Positions 46,335 to 58,410 of a DNA stretch of 64,000 bases are shown piece by piece (the stretch's first letter is position 1; the number at the start of each line of letters is the position of its first letter). A model generated the notes under the pieces. It was given only the letters and a program-made list of their open reading frames with translations. It was not told the origin of the DNA and made no database searches. Source of the stretch: Hysterium pulicare CBS 123377 (taxonomy: Eukaryota; Ascomycota; Dothideomycetes; Hysteriales; Hysteriaceae); the NCBI GenBank assembly GCA_000467715.1, contig AJFK01000933.1:1-64000 (forward strand), in the 5' to 3' direction. Both the position numbers and the translations under genes were made by a program.

Positions 46335-49300
46335 ATGTCGGGCTTTGGGGGCTTCGGCGGATTTGGGCAGAACAATCAGCAACAGAGTTCTGGCTTCGGT
46401 GGATTTGGATCGAACAATAATAACACCCCAGGTAAGTCCATTCACTTCTCTTCCATTCTGGCAATGCCGTCCTCGCGTCACGCTCGACGATCCATTCTGG
46501 ACGATGACCGCCACCGACCTGTACGGAACGTGTCCCGTTAACTCGACTTTCCTTCAGCTCCAGGCTTTGGTTCTTCAAACAATACAGGAGCCTTTGGCTC
46601 GACAAATACTGCCGGAAGCCTCTTCGGCAACAACAACAACAGTACGAACACCGGGTTTGGAGGTACGTCGATACTTTGCGCGTCAACTCCAGCATCCTTC
46701 TACTTGCTCGTTTCGTCGCTCTTTTTGGACTTCACCGTGAACCTTTTGTCCCGCCTTTTTTGTCGATTGTGCCGTCTTTTCAAATATGGAGGCTGTCCGG
46801 AGTTCCAATGAGCCCTGCGCACGTCATTTAACCTATCACTTCACTTTCCCTGTTAAAGCATGAATTACAGCTCTACATCTTACATGGATCAGCTACTGAC
46901 TCGATTCGTTCATTCTAGGCTTTGGCAGCTCTAACACCGCGAACACAAACACGAGCTTTGGCGCAAAACCTTTCGGTAGCACCTCAACTGGCGGTGGTCT
47001 TTTTGGAGGTAGCAACACAGCAACATCCGGCTCCACATTTGGTGGTTTCGGTGCTACGTCAAACAATGCTTCCACAGGCTTTGGGGCTAGCAATACCGGT
47101 GGTGGTCTCTTCGGTCAAAACAAGCCTGCATTCGGTGCCTCAACCCCAAACACAACTGGCGGCCTCTTCGGTGGCGGCGGTGGTGGTGCTCCTCCTGCGA
47201 ACACTAGCGGAGGGTTCGGATCTAACACTGGAACATCTGGGTTTGGATCGTCAACAACCGGAGGTTTTGGCGCGAGTCAACCAGCAACCAACACCGGTAC
47301 CGCCAGCACACCTTTCAACGCGTTTATAGAAAAGGATGGAACTTCTTCAACGCAACATTTTCAAACAATTACCTTTCAGCAGCCATACCAAAACTTCTCT
47401 TTGGAAGAGTTGAGGATGGTCGATTATGCCCAAGGCAGACGTTACGGCAACCAGAATGGTCAAGCAGGTGCCTTTGGTCAGAGCACTGGCTTTGGAGGCT
47501 TCGGCCAAAATCCCAACACCAATACTACGGGAGGGTTTGGAACGAACACCAATGCTACTGGAGGTGGCCTGTTTGGGCAAAACAATAATGCAACCAACAC
47601 TAGTTTTGGTGCAAACAATACCAATACTGGCTTCGGCGCAAACAACGCAACTGGAGGTGGCGGTCTCTTCGGTCAGAATAAACCTGCTGGTAGCTTGTTC
47701 GGCTCAACACCAAATACAACTCAGGCTGGGGGTGCTGGTGGTTTGTTTGGCCAGTCGAATACCGGTACCAGCTTCGGCGCCAGCAACACCAACACCGGAT
47801 TTGGCTCTAGCAATACCGGTGGCGGGCTGTTTGGACAGCAAAATCAAACCCAAAATAAGCCTGCTTTTGGAGGATTTGGAACCAATACGGGTGGAACTAC
47901 TGGTGGCTTTGGCTCAACAGGTACCACAGGTTTCGGACAGACCAACACCAACGCACCTGCTGCTGGAGGGCTGTTTGGCCAGACTAGTACGTCCTCTGCA
48001 CCAGCTTTTGGTACAAACCAACCAGCCACTACTGGTGGCGGAGGCCTTTTCGGCGGCGGTGGTGGTGGTGGCTTCGGTCAAAACCAGCAAACTCAACCTC
48101 AGAACCAAAATCAAGGCGGAGGACTGTTTGGAGGATTCAGCCAGCAAAATCAACAGCAGCAACAGAAGCCTTCCCTTTTCGGCTCCACGAACACTGGAAC
48201 CACGGGCACATCTTTGTTCGGTCAGCAAAACGCTCAAAATCAGCCGGCTGGTGGAGGACTTTTTGGGAACGCCAACAACCAAAACCAAGGCAGCTCCCTC
48301 TTCGGTCAGAAGCCTGCGGCTACCGGGTCCAACCTTTTTGGCGGCTCGACTGCTACTAATACTGGCGGTCCCAGCTTGTTCAGCAATTTAGGCAATCAGA
48401 ACCAGCAGCAAAATCAAGGAACGAGCCTCTTCGGCCAACAGCCACAACAACCAGCGAAGTCTCTGTTCGGTGGCTCGACTGCTACTAACAATGGTGGCGG
48501 TTTGTTCGGCAATCTAGGTCAGAACAACACGAATGCCAACACAGGCACCTCGCTGTTTGGAAGCCAGCCACAGCAACAACAGCATCAACAGCCGCAAAAC
48601 AACAACCTTTTCGGTGCGTCTGGTAATTCACTACTTCAGACGTCTTTGAACGTCAACCCATTCGGAAATGATGCATTATTTGCAAGTTTCACGACGCCTA
48701 CCCAGAGTCCTGGTCCACTTGCAACTCCATTGTCGAGCAGCCAGAAAGCCAGAAAGAGTGTGTTGATCCCACAGCACAAGCTCAATCCCAATGCTTCTTC
48801 TCGACTCCTCACTCCCCAGAAGAAGCCGGGTGGTTACGGATTCAGCTACTCAACCTATGGTACCCCTGGCAGCGCATCCAGCAACTCTAGCCCAGGCTTT
48901 TCGTCCAGCCTCTTACCATCAGGCAGCATGGGACGGTCCCTTAGCAAGAGTCTCTCCACTAGCAATTTGCGACATAGCTTTACTCCCGACGCGAGCATTC
49001 TTGCCCCAGGCGCTTTCTCATCGACTGGTCGGGGTTACACCAGTGGCAGCTTGAAGAAACTCAACATCAACCGTTCCATCAATGCCCGCGCGCCACTATT
49101 TGGAAATGAGAATAAAGCGCCCTCTCCATCTTCAGTTAGGAAGAGTGTCAGCTTCGACAGGTCTGCTACAGGTGGTCTAGAACCAAACGGTGTTACTAAT
49201 CGACCTACCACTAACGGTTCAAGCACGGCCTTGGTCCGTACAGAGACCGAAAACGAACCTTCCAACTCAGCTGGAGGTGCCTCACGAGCATCTTCAACGA

Positions 49301-52300
49301 TTGTCAATGGAGCCGGAGCTAACAATGCTCCCACTAGACCTGAAATGCAAGAGGTCAATGGCAAAGATCTTGTTCCCGTTCCCGAAGATGGATCTCCCCT
49401 CAGCGTTGTTCCACCTTCTTCATTGAATGCGAACGCTGCTACGGACAGGGCTCGCCTGACCCATGAAGACCCGGATGCGGGAACATATTACATGAGTCCA
49501 CCACTTGATGCACTTCGTCAAATGAGTTCTCAAGAGCTAAAGAACGTTGAGAATTTCCGAGTCGGCCGTTACAACATTGGCTACGTCGAGTTCAATCCCG
49601 GTGGCTCGGTCGATCTCTCTGATACGCCACTTGAGAAGATTGCGGATGACATTGTCAACCTGACCCACCGCCTGGCTATGGTTTTCAACGAAAAATGTAC
49701 GGTGAGAAAGCCCCCAGTCGGTAAAGGATTGAATGTTCCTTCCCGGATTACACTAGAGCACTCCTGGCCACGATCCAAGGGAGGCAAGCAGGCGGTCTAC
49801 GAGACCCGTGGATTCCGATACAACAAGCATATCGAACGCTTGAAGCGTGTGGAGAAGACAAAATTCCTGTCATACGATGGTCCTACCGGTGTATGGAAGT
49901 TTACGGTTGACCACTTCAGCAGTTATGGACTGCGTAATGAGGATTTCGACGACGAAGACGACAGCATCATGGATACCAGCATGCTCAGTGCTCCACCAGA
50001 CACTCCAACACACCTGCACACTCCAGCAACACATGCCAACCAGATGACTGGAACTCCCGAGGAAGATGATTCATTCGTAAGCCCAACCAGTCCAGATGAC
50101 ACTTTCGATTTCAAGAAGGGAAAACGCAAGCGAGCAAGCGTTCCCGGTGGGTTTGGAGAAGAGTCAGTCTATGAGGAAGACGATGAGATTGACGACAACA
50201 TGAACACATCACAGTCTTTTTTAGGCGAGCGCTCCGTGGGTTCACTCAATGGGGATCACGTCGACGACGTCTCTTCTGAACAGAGTGGATCAGAATCGGT
50301 TGACGAACAGGACATGGCGGGTTCTGTCGCTGGACCGGTTCACACCATGGAGCAAGCAACCGCCAAGGAATCTGTTACTAACCCATTCAATGAATCAATC
50401 AAGCCAAAATCGATTCTCAAAGCCAGTCAACCACTGCGTTCAGTCCTGGGTACACCATCAAAGCATCAATTGGTATTCGAAGATGATTGGGCCGAGCAGC
50501 TTCAGCGTACGATCAGCCCCAAGAAGCAAGATCGACAAGCACTTCGGCAGAGCCAGGGCGAGGTCCTAAGGGAACGAGACGGCAACAATTTAAAAATGGC
50601 ATCACAGTCTGTCAACAAAGCGGCTTTTGCAAATAGCATCGACCTGATGAATTCCCTTTTTGGAGAAGCGGGCAAGCAGAGCCAGATTCCAGCGAAGAGG
50701 AGCGGAAAAGCTTTCGAGGTTTGACTTCCCCATCCCCATGTTTGTTATTCTGGCGGGCATCGATAGGTTTTCCTACGAACAAATTGTTGCCTTGGTCTCT
50801 CGATGGCCAGTTATGTATGTAGCTACAAATTGAATAGGAACAGATTTGCTGAACATTCTCCTCTTTCTAGTTGCCATATGCGAAAAAGCCCAAGACTTCC
50901 GACGATTTCCAAGATTTGACCGAAGACGACAGAAACTTCCACTGGTGCAATAAACCACGTTGGGCCACGTCCGGAACACTTGCCTATGCTACGACTAGCA
51001 CGGGTGCCACTTTGGAAGATAGCGTGCTCGAGAAAGCTATGGAGCCGATTGTCTCGGAGCATAAGGATATCCGCTTCGCTAAGCTTCCTACCTTTGAACC
51101 AGTGAGTAGACGAGTTTCCATCTTCCCACGGAAGATTTGTACTAACCAACGCAAGGCTGCGCCCGGCACATTGGAAGAGCAGAGGTCCACAACCCGAATT
51201 CATAGCCCGGATGGAGCCACTGCTACCAAACCAGGATTTGAATTCGAGTTTGCCGATCTAGCGAGGCGTGTTGACATCGATACTGCGGCTGGAGAACACG
51301 AGCAACAGGTTTGGCAGCTGCTCGCAATACTCTTCGATGAATACGACGAACTCTCAAAAGACGTTCCGGAACACCATTACAACAAGCATTTGGAACGTAT
51401 TCGGAAAGACAAGCTTACTGAATTCTGGCAATCCCTTGTTCTTGCCGATGCAGAGAAGCATGTTCAGCGAGCTAGGTCACCCGAAGAAAAGGCCATCGCA
51501 TATCTCAGTGCCCACAATACTGTTGATGCTTGCAATGCGTTATTGGGTGGCATGGATCTTCGTCTCGCTACTATGGTATCCCAGATCGATGCCGGCGAAC
51601 AATCTATGCGACAAGACATGGCTACACAGATTGAGGAGTGGCGGCGCCTGGATATCCTCTCAGAGATGGACGACTCCATCCGAGCCATTTACGAATTGCT
51701 TGCCGGCAATTGTGGAAAGTCTGAAGGTAAAACCGGAGGAGGCCCGGAGAATCGAGTCACCACTTTCACGATCGCGTCGCGCTTTGGTATGGATTGGCGT
51801 CGTGCTTTCGGCTTGCGCCTATGGTATGGAACGCTGATTAATGAACCAATCGAATGGGCCGTTGCTCAGTTCGCCGACGATCTACGCGAAGGCCGCGAAG
51901 ATGTCAAGCCCGTTCCCTGGTTCATCGAACAGGGCGTTCATATGGGTTGGACTGACCCAGAACCGGACAGTCGTGAGGATATTCTCTGGGGCATTCTGAA
52001 GCTGTATTCGGCATCGAAACTCGAGATTCCGGCCAACGTAGAAGACATTCTTGCTCCGGAAAACACTTCCGGCCATCCCCTCAACGCACGCTTATCGTTC
52101 CAGCTCTGCCAATTATTCAGAGGGCGCGAGGGAGATGACCTGGAGAATCGTGTCATCGGACTGCCTACAGTTCGCGCAGCCGACGGCCTGAAGGCTTCAT
52201 TTCTCTCTTCGACCTCTTCGGCGACAGGACACGATGATCAGGCTGATGAAGCACTTGTCGCCCTCTCAGACAACCTCACACTCACGTATGCTAGTACTTT

Positions 52301-53168
52301 ACATACAGCAGAGCACTGGATGACAGCCATTTACATCTACCTGCACCTCTCCTCCCCTGCGCTTCGCGAACACTACATTCGCATCCTGCTCTCCACTTTC
52401 GCAAGCAGTTTCCGGACCTCCGAGTCTGATCCGATCTTTCGATCCTTAACACAGGAACTCAAAATCCCAACTGCATGGCTGCACCAAGCCATCGCTCTGC
52501 AAGCTAAGACTGAAGGCGACGACGTGAAACAGACTTTGCACCTCATCGAAGCTGGCGACCTAGAGGAAGCACACGAAGTTCTCTGTCGCAGCGTCGCTCC
52601 GAATGCCATCATTTCGCGCGACTATGATTCTCTCCGTGAAGTCCTTGGCGGCTTCGAACCTTCTCCCGCAAACAGCCCCGTTGAGGCTGCTGGTCCAACC
52701 ACCCGACGCGGTCGCGGCCGTTCTCGCTTGACTACCTCGAAGAAAGATCCAGTTGAGGGATGGGGACATGGTGGCCAGATCTACTTCGACTTCGTCCACT
52801 TGCTAGATCTGGAGCGTGGTAGTATGGCTCAACGAGATCAAGAGTTGAGCAAAGAGATACAGAGTGTATTGAAGCGACTCCAACAGAGCCTGGAGACTGT
52901 GAGCAAGGATGGATGGGAGAAGAAGGGTAGGGAAGAACGAGTTGCTTTGGGCGAGATTGCTGGGGTGGTGGCTAGGTTGATTGCGGACAATGATGTAAGT
53001 CTTTCCTTTCTCGTTCCACGGCATAAGAAGCATAGGCAACTAACGGGAAAGCAGTACGCGGACAAATCTCGCATCCTACGCCTCCCACTCACGGAGGACA
53101 GATGGCTACGACATTCCAGGGAACTCAGCATGGGGTATTATCGCGCTGTTTTGGCGGGCGGCAGATAA
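46335..53168 (+). CDS. nup145: Nup98-Nup96 nucleoporin precursor (Nup145/Nup189 homolog)
   Basis: Six exons (46335-46431, 46558-46662, 46919-50718, 50871-51101, 51156-52994, 53055-53168) encode 2061 residues. The N-terminal 640 residues are FG/GLFG repeats that form the pore's selective barrier. They are interrupted near residues 205-235 by a GLEBS-like Gle2-binding segment (FQTITFQQPYQNFSLEELR). The autoproteolytic domain spans about 920-1070 and ends in the cleavage motif H1066-F1067/S1068 (TVDHFSSYGL). The rest is the Nup96 helical scaffold protein that joins the Y-complex (EDRWLRHSRELSMGYYRA at the end). Two introns in the Nup96 part are multiples of three without stops and were inferred from GTGAGT/GTAAGT donors and ctaac branch sites. 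The split between the halves is post-translational in this family. Confidence 0.95.
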
Positions 53169-53733
53169 GCTAGATCCCCCCTTTCACGCTTCTCTCTGAG
53201 GGCTGTTTTTTTGCAAAAAAACAGCCCTCAATTATCATCTCCCAATTTCTGGCTTTTGGGAGATCGTTATGTAGTATTAGTTTCACACTTTCTTAATGCT
53301 GGAACACGTGGTGGCTTGGATTCTGAATATTTTCAGGAGGCATTAATCCAGGCCGATAGCTTAATTCAAAAATTCAAAACTAGAATATCTTTGAGTATTT
53401 TATGATTGTGTGATGAGCTGGACGTTTTTTTGCTTATTCGGGACTGTGCCTGATCTTACATTCATCTTTACTACTCGCTTGCATAGAGGGTTCGGTCTCT
53501 GAGAACGTTGTGTAGAGGCGTGGGCTTGACGGAGCCTTCCTATACACAAATGAGGGACATCTAATTTTGGAGAAGGCAGAAAAGCGGTCTACTTAAAGTC
53601 CGTGTGAGGAAATATAGAATGTATCTCGAATGCATGAATTAGATAAATACAAGGTACTATATCCACAAATGCCAAATAAGGGTATCCCTCAACGGACTCC
53701 AAGACAAACTATCCACATACATCTCCACCCCGC
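53169..53733. other. Convergent 3' region, 565 bases
   Basis: This holds a perfect palindrome at 53197-53230 and otherwise AT-rich sequence. It separates nup98-96 (+) from the calcium uniporter gene (-). Confidence 0.6.
53197..53230. repeat. Perfect 34-base palindrome
   Basis: Two 17-base arms (TGAGGGCTGTTTTTTTG and its complement) meet with no loop, 28 bases after the nup98-96 stop. The centre is T7-GC-A7. In RNA it would fold to a hairpin followed by ordinary sequence. It may mark the 3' end of a transcript or be a relic of a small inverted-repeat element. Confidence 0.9.
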
Positions 53734-55672
53734 CTATTTAACCTCATCATCATCGCCATCCTCCTTTTCCTGCTTCCCGTCCCCCTTCCCCTTCCCCTTC
53801 TTCTTCTCCCTATCCTTCCTCAGCGCCTTCGTAACCTCCTCATCCTTTTCATCCGCAAGCTCATCCCACTCGACATCATACTCGTTCGCCACGGCTTTGA
53901 TCTCCCGCCTCAGCGAGTTCCCTTCCTCGATGAGCGATTCCCATTTGCGAAGGTCGAAGCCCCGCTCGTTGTAGAGTTTGGACTGGCGGCGCGAGATGGT
54001 GAAGTTGAGGGCGGAGCGGTAGGATACTTCGCGGTTGTGGTAGAGGAACCAGACGTAGCCGCCGATTAGGGTTGAGAGACCTACTAGGTACTGGATGCAT
54101 CGTCGTTAGCTTGGGATCCATATCAAGTCAGATACGCATGGGGGGAAATAGAACTCACAGTAACAGGCTCCATAACATCCCACCCCAGATCCGTCTCAAA
54201 TGTTAACCTGTACACCAGATACCACCATCCACAAAGGATACCAAAGCCACCCATAGCCACTCTCTGCGCGCCCTTATGTGCCAGCTCATCACACTCCTTC
54301 TTGATCTCCGCCATGGTGCTAATCTTCTTAGCCGCGCTCCTCAGCCGCATTCGCAAGTAATAGGTTCGGTCGTTGAAACTCGGCACCCCGACCCGAATCT
54401 CGTTGGGCGCGCCCTCAATCTCAACAGCGAACTCCTGCCCTCGTGCTGCATCACGGATGAAGTCACCAATCTCGGTGCTAGAGGACCAGCGCACGAACTT
54501 TCGAGGCGCTTCTTTGTCCGCCGGTGCTTCCTGGCCGAGACCTGAATAGGATTCTACACCGCCTTCGCCGTGACCGCCGCGGAGTAGAGCGGCTTCCTCA
54601 GAAGATCTTTTATTCAATTTCTTGCCGGTCAATTTCCCCGTCTTTTCGACTTTCCCATCTATATATATCTCATCGGACTTTTCGAAATCATGCTGGTCTT
54701 CCGGTAGCTCATCTGCCTTTTCCTTTTCCCTCCCCTTCTTTCCATCTCTCTCTTTGCCAGAGTCTTCGACTGTTGTTGACTTGGGCTCGGATGGCTCCAT
54801 GGAATCCTGCATGGAGTCCTCGGCGCGGAAATAGACGCCGGGGACTTTCTCTTGGCCGTTGTCGGTTTTCAGGGTGGGGAGTTCGGATTGGATGAGGCGT
54901 TCGAGATAGGAGAGGGGCTGTTGGGGGTGGACGAGGAGAGCGAGTGGTTCTACGTCTTTGCGGTCGGTGTTTTCGTCGCGGGTTGTGAGGGGGAGGATGA
55001 GTTTCAGCATTCGGGAGGGTGTTGTTAGGAGTTTGCCTGGGGTTGGTGTTAGTAAAGGGAATATCAGTCAAACTGAAATTTCCATGAAGGACGGTTTGAT
55101 ATTTGATTTGTAGGATGGGAACTGTTAAGATGCTTGAGTATACCTTTCGTCATGGCTCCTGCAGACCTCTGTGTCGCAACTGGAGGCCTATCAGAGCCCT
55201 CTCTATGCCACGGCGTCCGAATCTGCTTCCCCTTATCTTCTGCAATCCGTTCATTGTAGTCTTCCTTCTCCTGCTCGGTGATGTTGTGACTTAATTGCTC
55301 GGCCGGCCGTGCATTGGAGTTATTGTATGGCTGTTCTGCCCTTTTTTGCACCTGTCGAAGACATGTTGCTGCACCGAACTTTCTCAGCCGTGTCGTGCTA
55401 GCGCTCTTCAATTGCCAAAAGTGAGCGTTAGCTATGGGCTGCAGACGTAACCTCTGGCACGGCGAGATGGATACGAAGGCAGTCTGGAGTGGTATTCGGG
55501 GCCTCATGTTTGGAGGATTTGGAGGCGGAAGGAGTGAATGTCTTTCTTGGTTGGCAGATGTGACATATCTCTGGGTCGGCAGGCGTGACAGCTGCTTGCC
55601 TCCCCTAGTCGGTAGCCTTGTTCCTGGGAAGACGTGTTGACAGGGATTGCTTTCTTGGAAATCCGACGTCAT
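53734..55672 (-). CDS. mcu: Mitochondrial calcium uniporter (MCU)
   Basis: Three exons (55672-55144, 55036-54159, 54090-53734) encode up to 587 residues. MCU is the pore of the inner-membrane calcium channel. The selectivity motif W462-D-V-M-E-P467 ends exon 2 and continues as VT|YLVGLST. The two membrane helices flank it ([18 protein letters not shown] and [17 protein letters not shown]). The matrix domain before them includes [20 protein letters not shown] and [17 protein letters not shown], with an acidic/Lys insert between. Coiled coil and a Lys/Asp-rich tail follow. Two starts are possible: the first ATG at 55672, or an in-frame ATG at 55507 that begins [13 protein letters not shown], a better presequence (giving 532 residues). 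S. cerevisiae lacks MCU; many filamentous fungi keep it. Confidence 0.94.
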
Positions 55673-56162
55673 CGTGATACTGGCTTGGAGTGGCTGAGCG
55701 CCACATCACGTGCACACATTTCACAGCTCCATCCCTTTGATATGTTGAGCTCTATTCAATTCACTTTACATCTTAGGTCAGCTCGAGTTATTGCACATCG
55801 CTGAATTTCGCTGCATGTCTACAATGGTAATCTAGCCATTCATAAGTACAGGACCGTTTCACCTGCCTTCACCTTAGGCTATAAGTTCTCTGTCGTTAGA
55901 TATCTACGGAGCAAATACTCCAGCAGAACAGCATGTCGTAGTCTACAAAATGATGTGCTTGGGCAGTGACGCGCTCGTTTCGATGGCGTCGAAAAGCCAA
56001 TAACAGAAAATGCCAAAGGGGTATGCATACATGCTCCAAGAAAAAGACCACCTCCTAGCACCGAATAGATTCCCTCTCGCTGAAACATGTGAACGCCAGA
56101 TCCGAACTTCGTAATCGAGGGCCTAGCAGCCAGCGCATCTTCCCGTCTATCCGTGTGTTTTA
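55673..56162. other. Intergenic 490 bases
   Basis: This holds the upstream region of the uniporter gene and the 3' end of pac1, both on the minus strand. An open frame overlapping the pac1 end (55879-56217 -) has no motif. Confidence 0.5.
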
Positions 56163-57656
56163 TCATGAGGCAAATATCCGGACGTTGAGATCTACGCTGC
56201 CCGTAGCTATGACGCATCTTATGCTTGCTTTACTCCCTGGGTCCTCTTTCTTTGCTACCCCATTTACCGCTGCGCCATTTGCATCCCCATTCACCGGCAC
56301 GTCCTTTATCACGCTTGGCGCCCACCGTATGCAGCTGACGAAGTGGCCGTGAGCGTCTTCCACCGTCTTCACGCATCTGCCCTCTTGTTTGAGATCCCAG
56401 CATCGGATAGTCTTATCGTCACTGACGCTGAGGAGGTATTTGCCTCCTGGGTGGAAAACGAGACCTCGGACCCAGTTATCATGGCCAACTAGTGTTTTAA
56501 TTAGAGTACCCCGTCCGTCCCACAGTTTGATCGTTTTATCACGGGATCCTGTGGCGATGAATTCGGCGGAGCTGCTAGCTGGCGGAGGTTTCTTCACTCC
56601 GGCTAGGGCTGCAAGGTGAGGGTAGCATACCGGAGGGGCTATTGCGACACATTCGACAACATGTTCGTGCCCCAAGAACGTACATTTGTTTTCGCCCGAA
56701 CTGGAATCCCAGAGTCGAGCAGTTTGGTCGGTTCCTGCGGATACCAGCCATCGCCCGTCGAAACTTGGTGTTACGTCACGTACCCAATCTGCATGGCCGC
56801 GGATGGTTTTGACGCAGTAGCCCGTGGTTACATCCCATATTCGTAATGTTTTGTCGCGAGAAGCAGAGACGAGAAGGTTACCAGAGGTGGGTGAGCCTGC
56901 CGCCCCACTCGGTATGAAACGAATAGCAGAGACTGAGTGATCGTGGCCGGGAAGAGTCCGTATGTTCTTGTAATCATCTGAGGGATCCCATAATTTAATG
57001 GTAAGATCACTAGAACAGGACGCAAGAAGAGTTCCTCCTCTTGGCCCTCCAAAATCGACATCCAGCACGCCCTTCGTGTGCCCTTTGACTGTCCTTTCGA
57101 GCTCGCCTAATTCCCAGTCCCAGATTTTGATAGTTGTGTCCTCGGATCCTGATGCGAGAGAAGAAAATATGGGGTGGAAAGCCACACAAGTTATTGGTTC
57201 TCGGTGTGATTGAAGAGTATGCCGCGCCGGTGACCGAGGCAGCCAGCTTGTGGGATCTTGGTTTTTTCGGAGGAGTGATGTAGGTGTCGTGGAGTCAAGT
57301 TCGTTTTGAAGACTTGTGTTGCGGGACTCTAGGTCTAGGATCTATGCGAATCGTGAGCACTTCGACTTGTACATAGAAGTTCGGAAGTGTCACCTTCTTC
57401 TGTAGGCGCACAACGCTGGTCCACTTCTTTTCTAGTAGGCCTTCATACTTCTTCCGCGTTGAATCGTCAAAAGTGTCACCTATATTGAGTTCTTGTCGGA
57501 GGGCTGCTGCGGTGTTGGGGAGGTTCGAGACGGTGAGGTATGCTATAATAGCTTTATTACTGCAAGATAATCGATTAGTTGCATTCTTGCCATACGAATT
57601 GCTGGGACGGGAACCTACAGCTCCTCTGCTTGCCGTGTGGTCAGGATGTTGCTCAT
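56163..57656 (-). CDS. pac1: Pac1/NudF (LIS1) dynein regulator
   Basis: Three exons (57656-57619, 57559-57394, 57341-56163) encode 460 residues. LIS1 binds the dynein motor with NudE and supports nuclear migration in hyphae. The LisH dimerization motif is at about residues 9-41 ([20 protein letters not shown]). A coiled coil follows ([29 protein letters not shown]). Seven WD40 blades start at [17 protein letters not shown], with clear ends ([63 protein letters not shown]). An insert in one blade ([17 protein letters not shown]) is usual for fungal Pac1. The 38-base first exon [13 protein letters not shown] was chosen because it restores frame and matches the family start. It is divergent from stu2. 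Confidence 0.96.
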
Positions 57657-58410
57657 GGCGGAGGTGTTGTGCTCATCCGTGGGTGCTTCTGGTGGTGTTC
57701 ATGCACGGGAAGACACTCTGTGCTCGATCTTGGGAGGGTTTTGCGCGAGCTACAAATGCCTTGCGTATGCGGTACCAGGATGAATAGGCAATGTTTGAAG
57801 AATAAGTCTTGGCGGTGTCGGATAAGGAGATTTCCAGGCCTTATATGGAGAGTGCGGGGAGCAGAGAAGTCAAGACTTGTCGCAGAAAGACAGGTCTCAA
57901 AGATTTCAAGGAGAAGACAGTTCCAACGGGTGCTGAAGAATCGTGAACGAGCGTGTACGAAGCAGTGGGATTTGGTCGTGAACTGCGATGTGCCACGGCT
58001 GTCCCTATGATGTCTTTCTCGGTTGCCCTGGTTTTGTTTTGACAACGAAGCGGGTCCATCACAACCACCGCATCCACGAAAAACACCCTCCGCACCGAAG
58101 CCTCACCAACGCCATTATACCATTATTGTCGCGTGAATTGGAATTCTTACGACGCTTTGACGCGCGCCCAGCCACTGAATCTCAGTCCAACACGCCCGCA
58201 ACCACAGTAAGTGGAGTAGTCGCCGCATTGCTCTTTCCTTCCCCAGTGTACGTCCCGGGCAGCCTATATTCTACTTGTGTGCGCTTCATACATACTCCTC
58301 ATGTCTTCCTTTCACATTCAATGTTGCCCATGCGGCGGCTGTCTTCTAGAGTCATGCATTTAACTAAGCGCATAGCTTTCCTCTCCTCCGACAGTCCTGA
58401 GCACATAAGG
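57657..58410. other. Divergent promoter region (pac1 / stu2)
   Basis: This contains both 5' leaders. A GTAAGT-type donor at about 58207 and an ACAG acceptor-like site at about 58394 could mark a 5'-UTR intron of stu2. No extra gene seen. Confidence 0.45.

Noticed and set aside
47426-48391. 321-codon frame overlapping the FG repeats
   Set aside because: It is a frame-shifted reading of Gly/Asn/Thr repeat codons.
55879-56217. 112-codon frame at the 3' end of pac1
   Set aside because: It overlaps the pac1 coding end in another frame and has no homology that I recognise.
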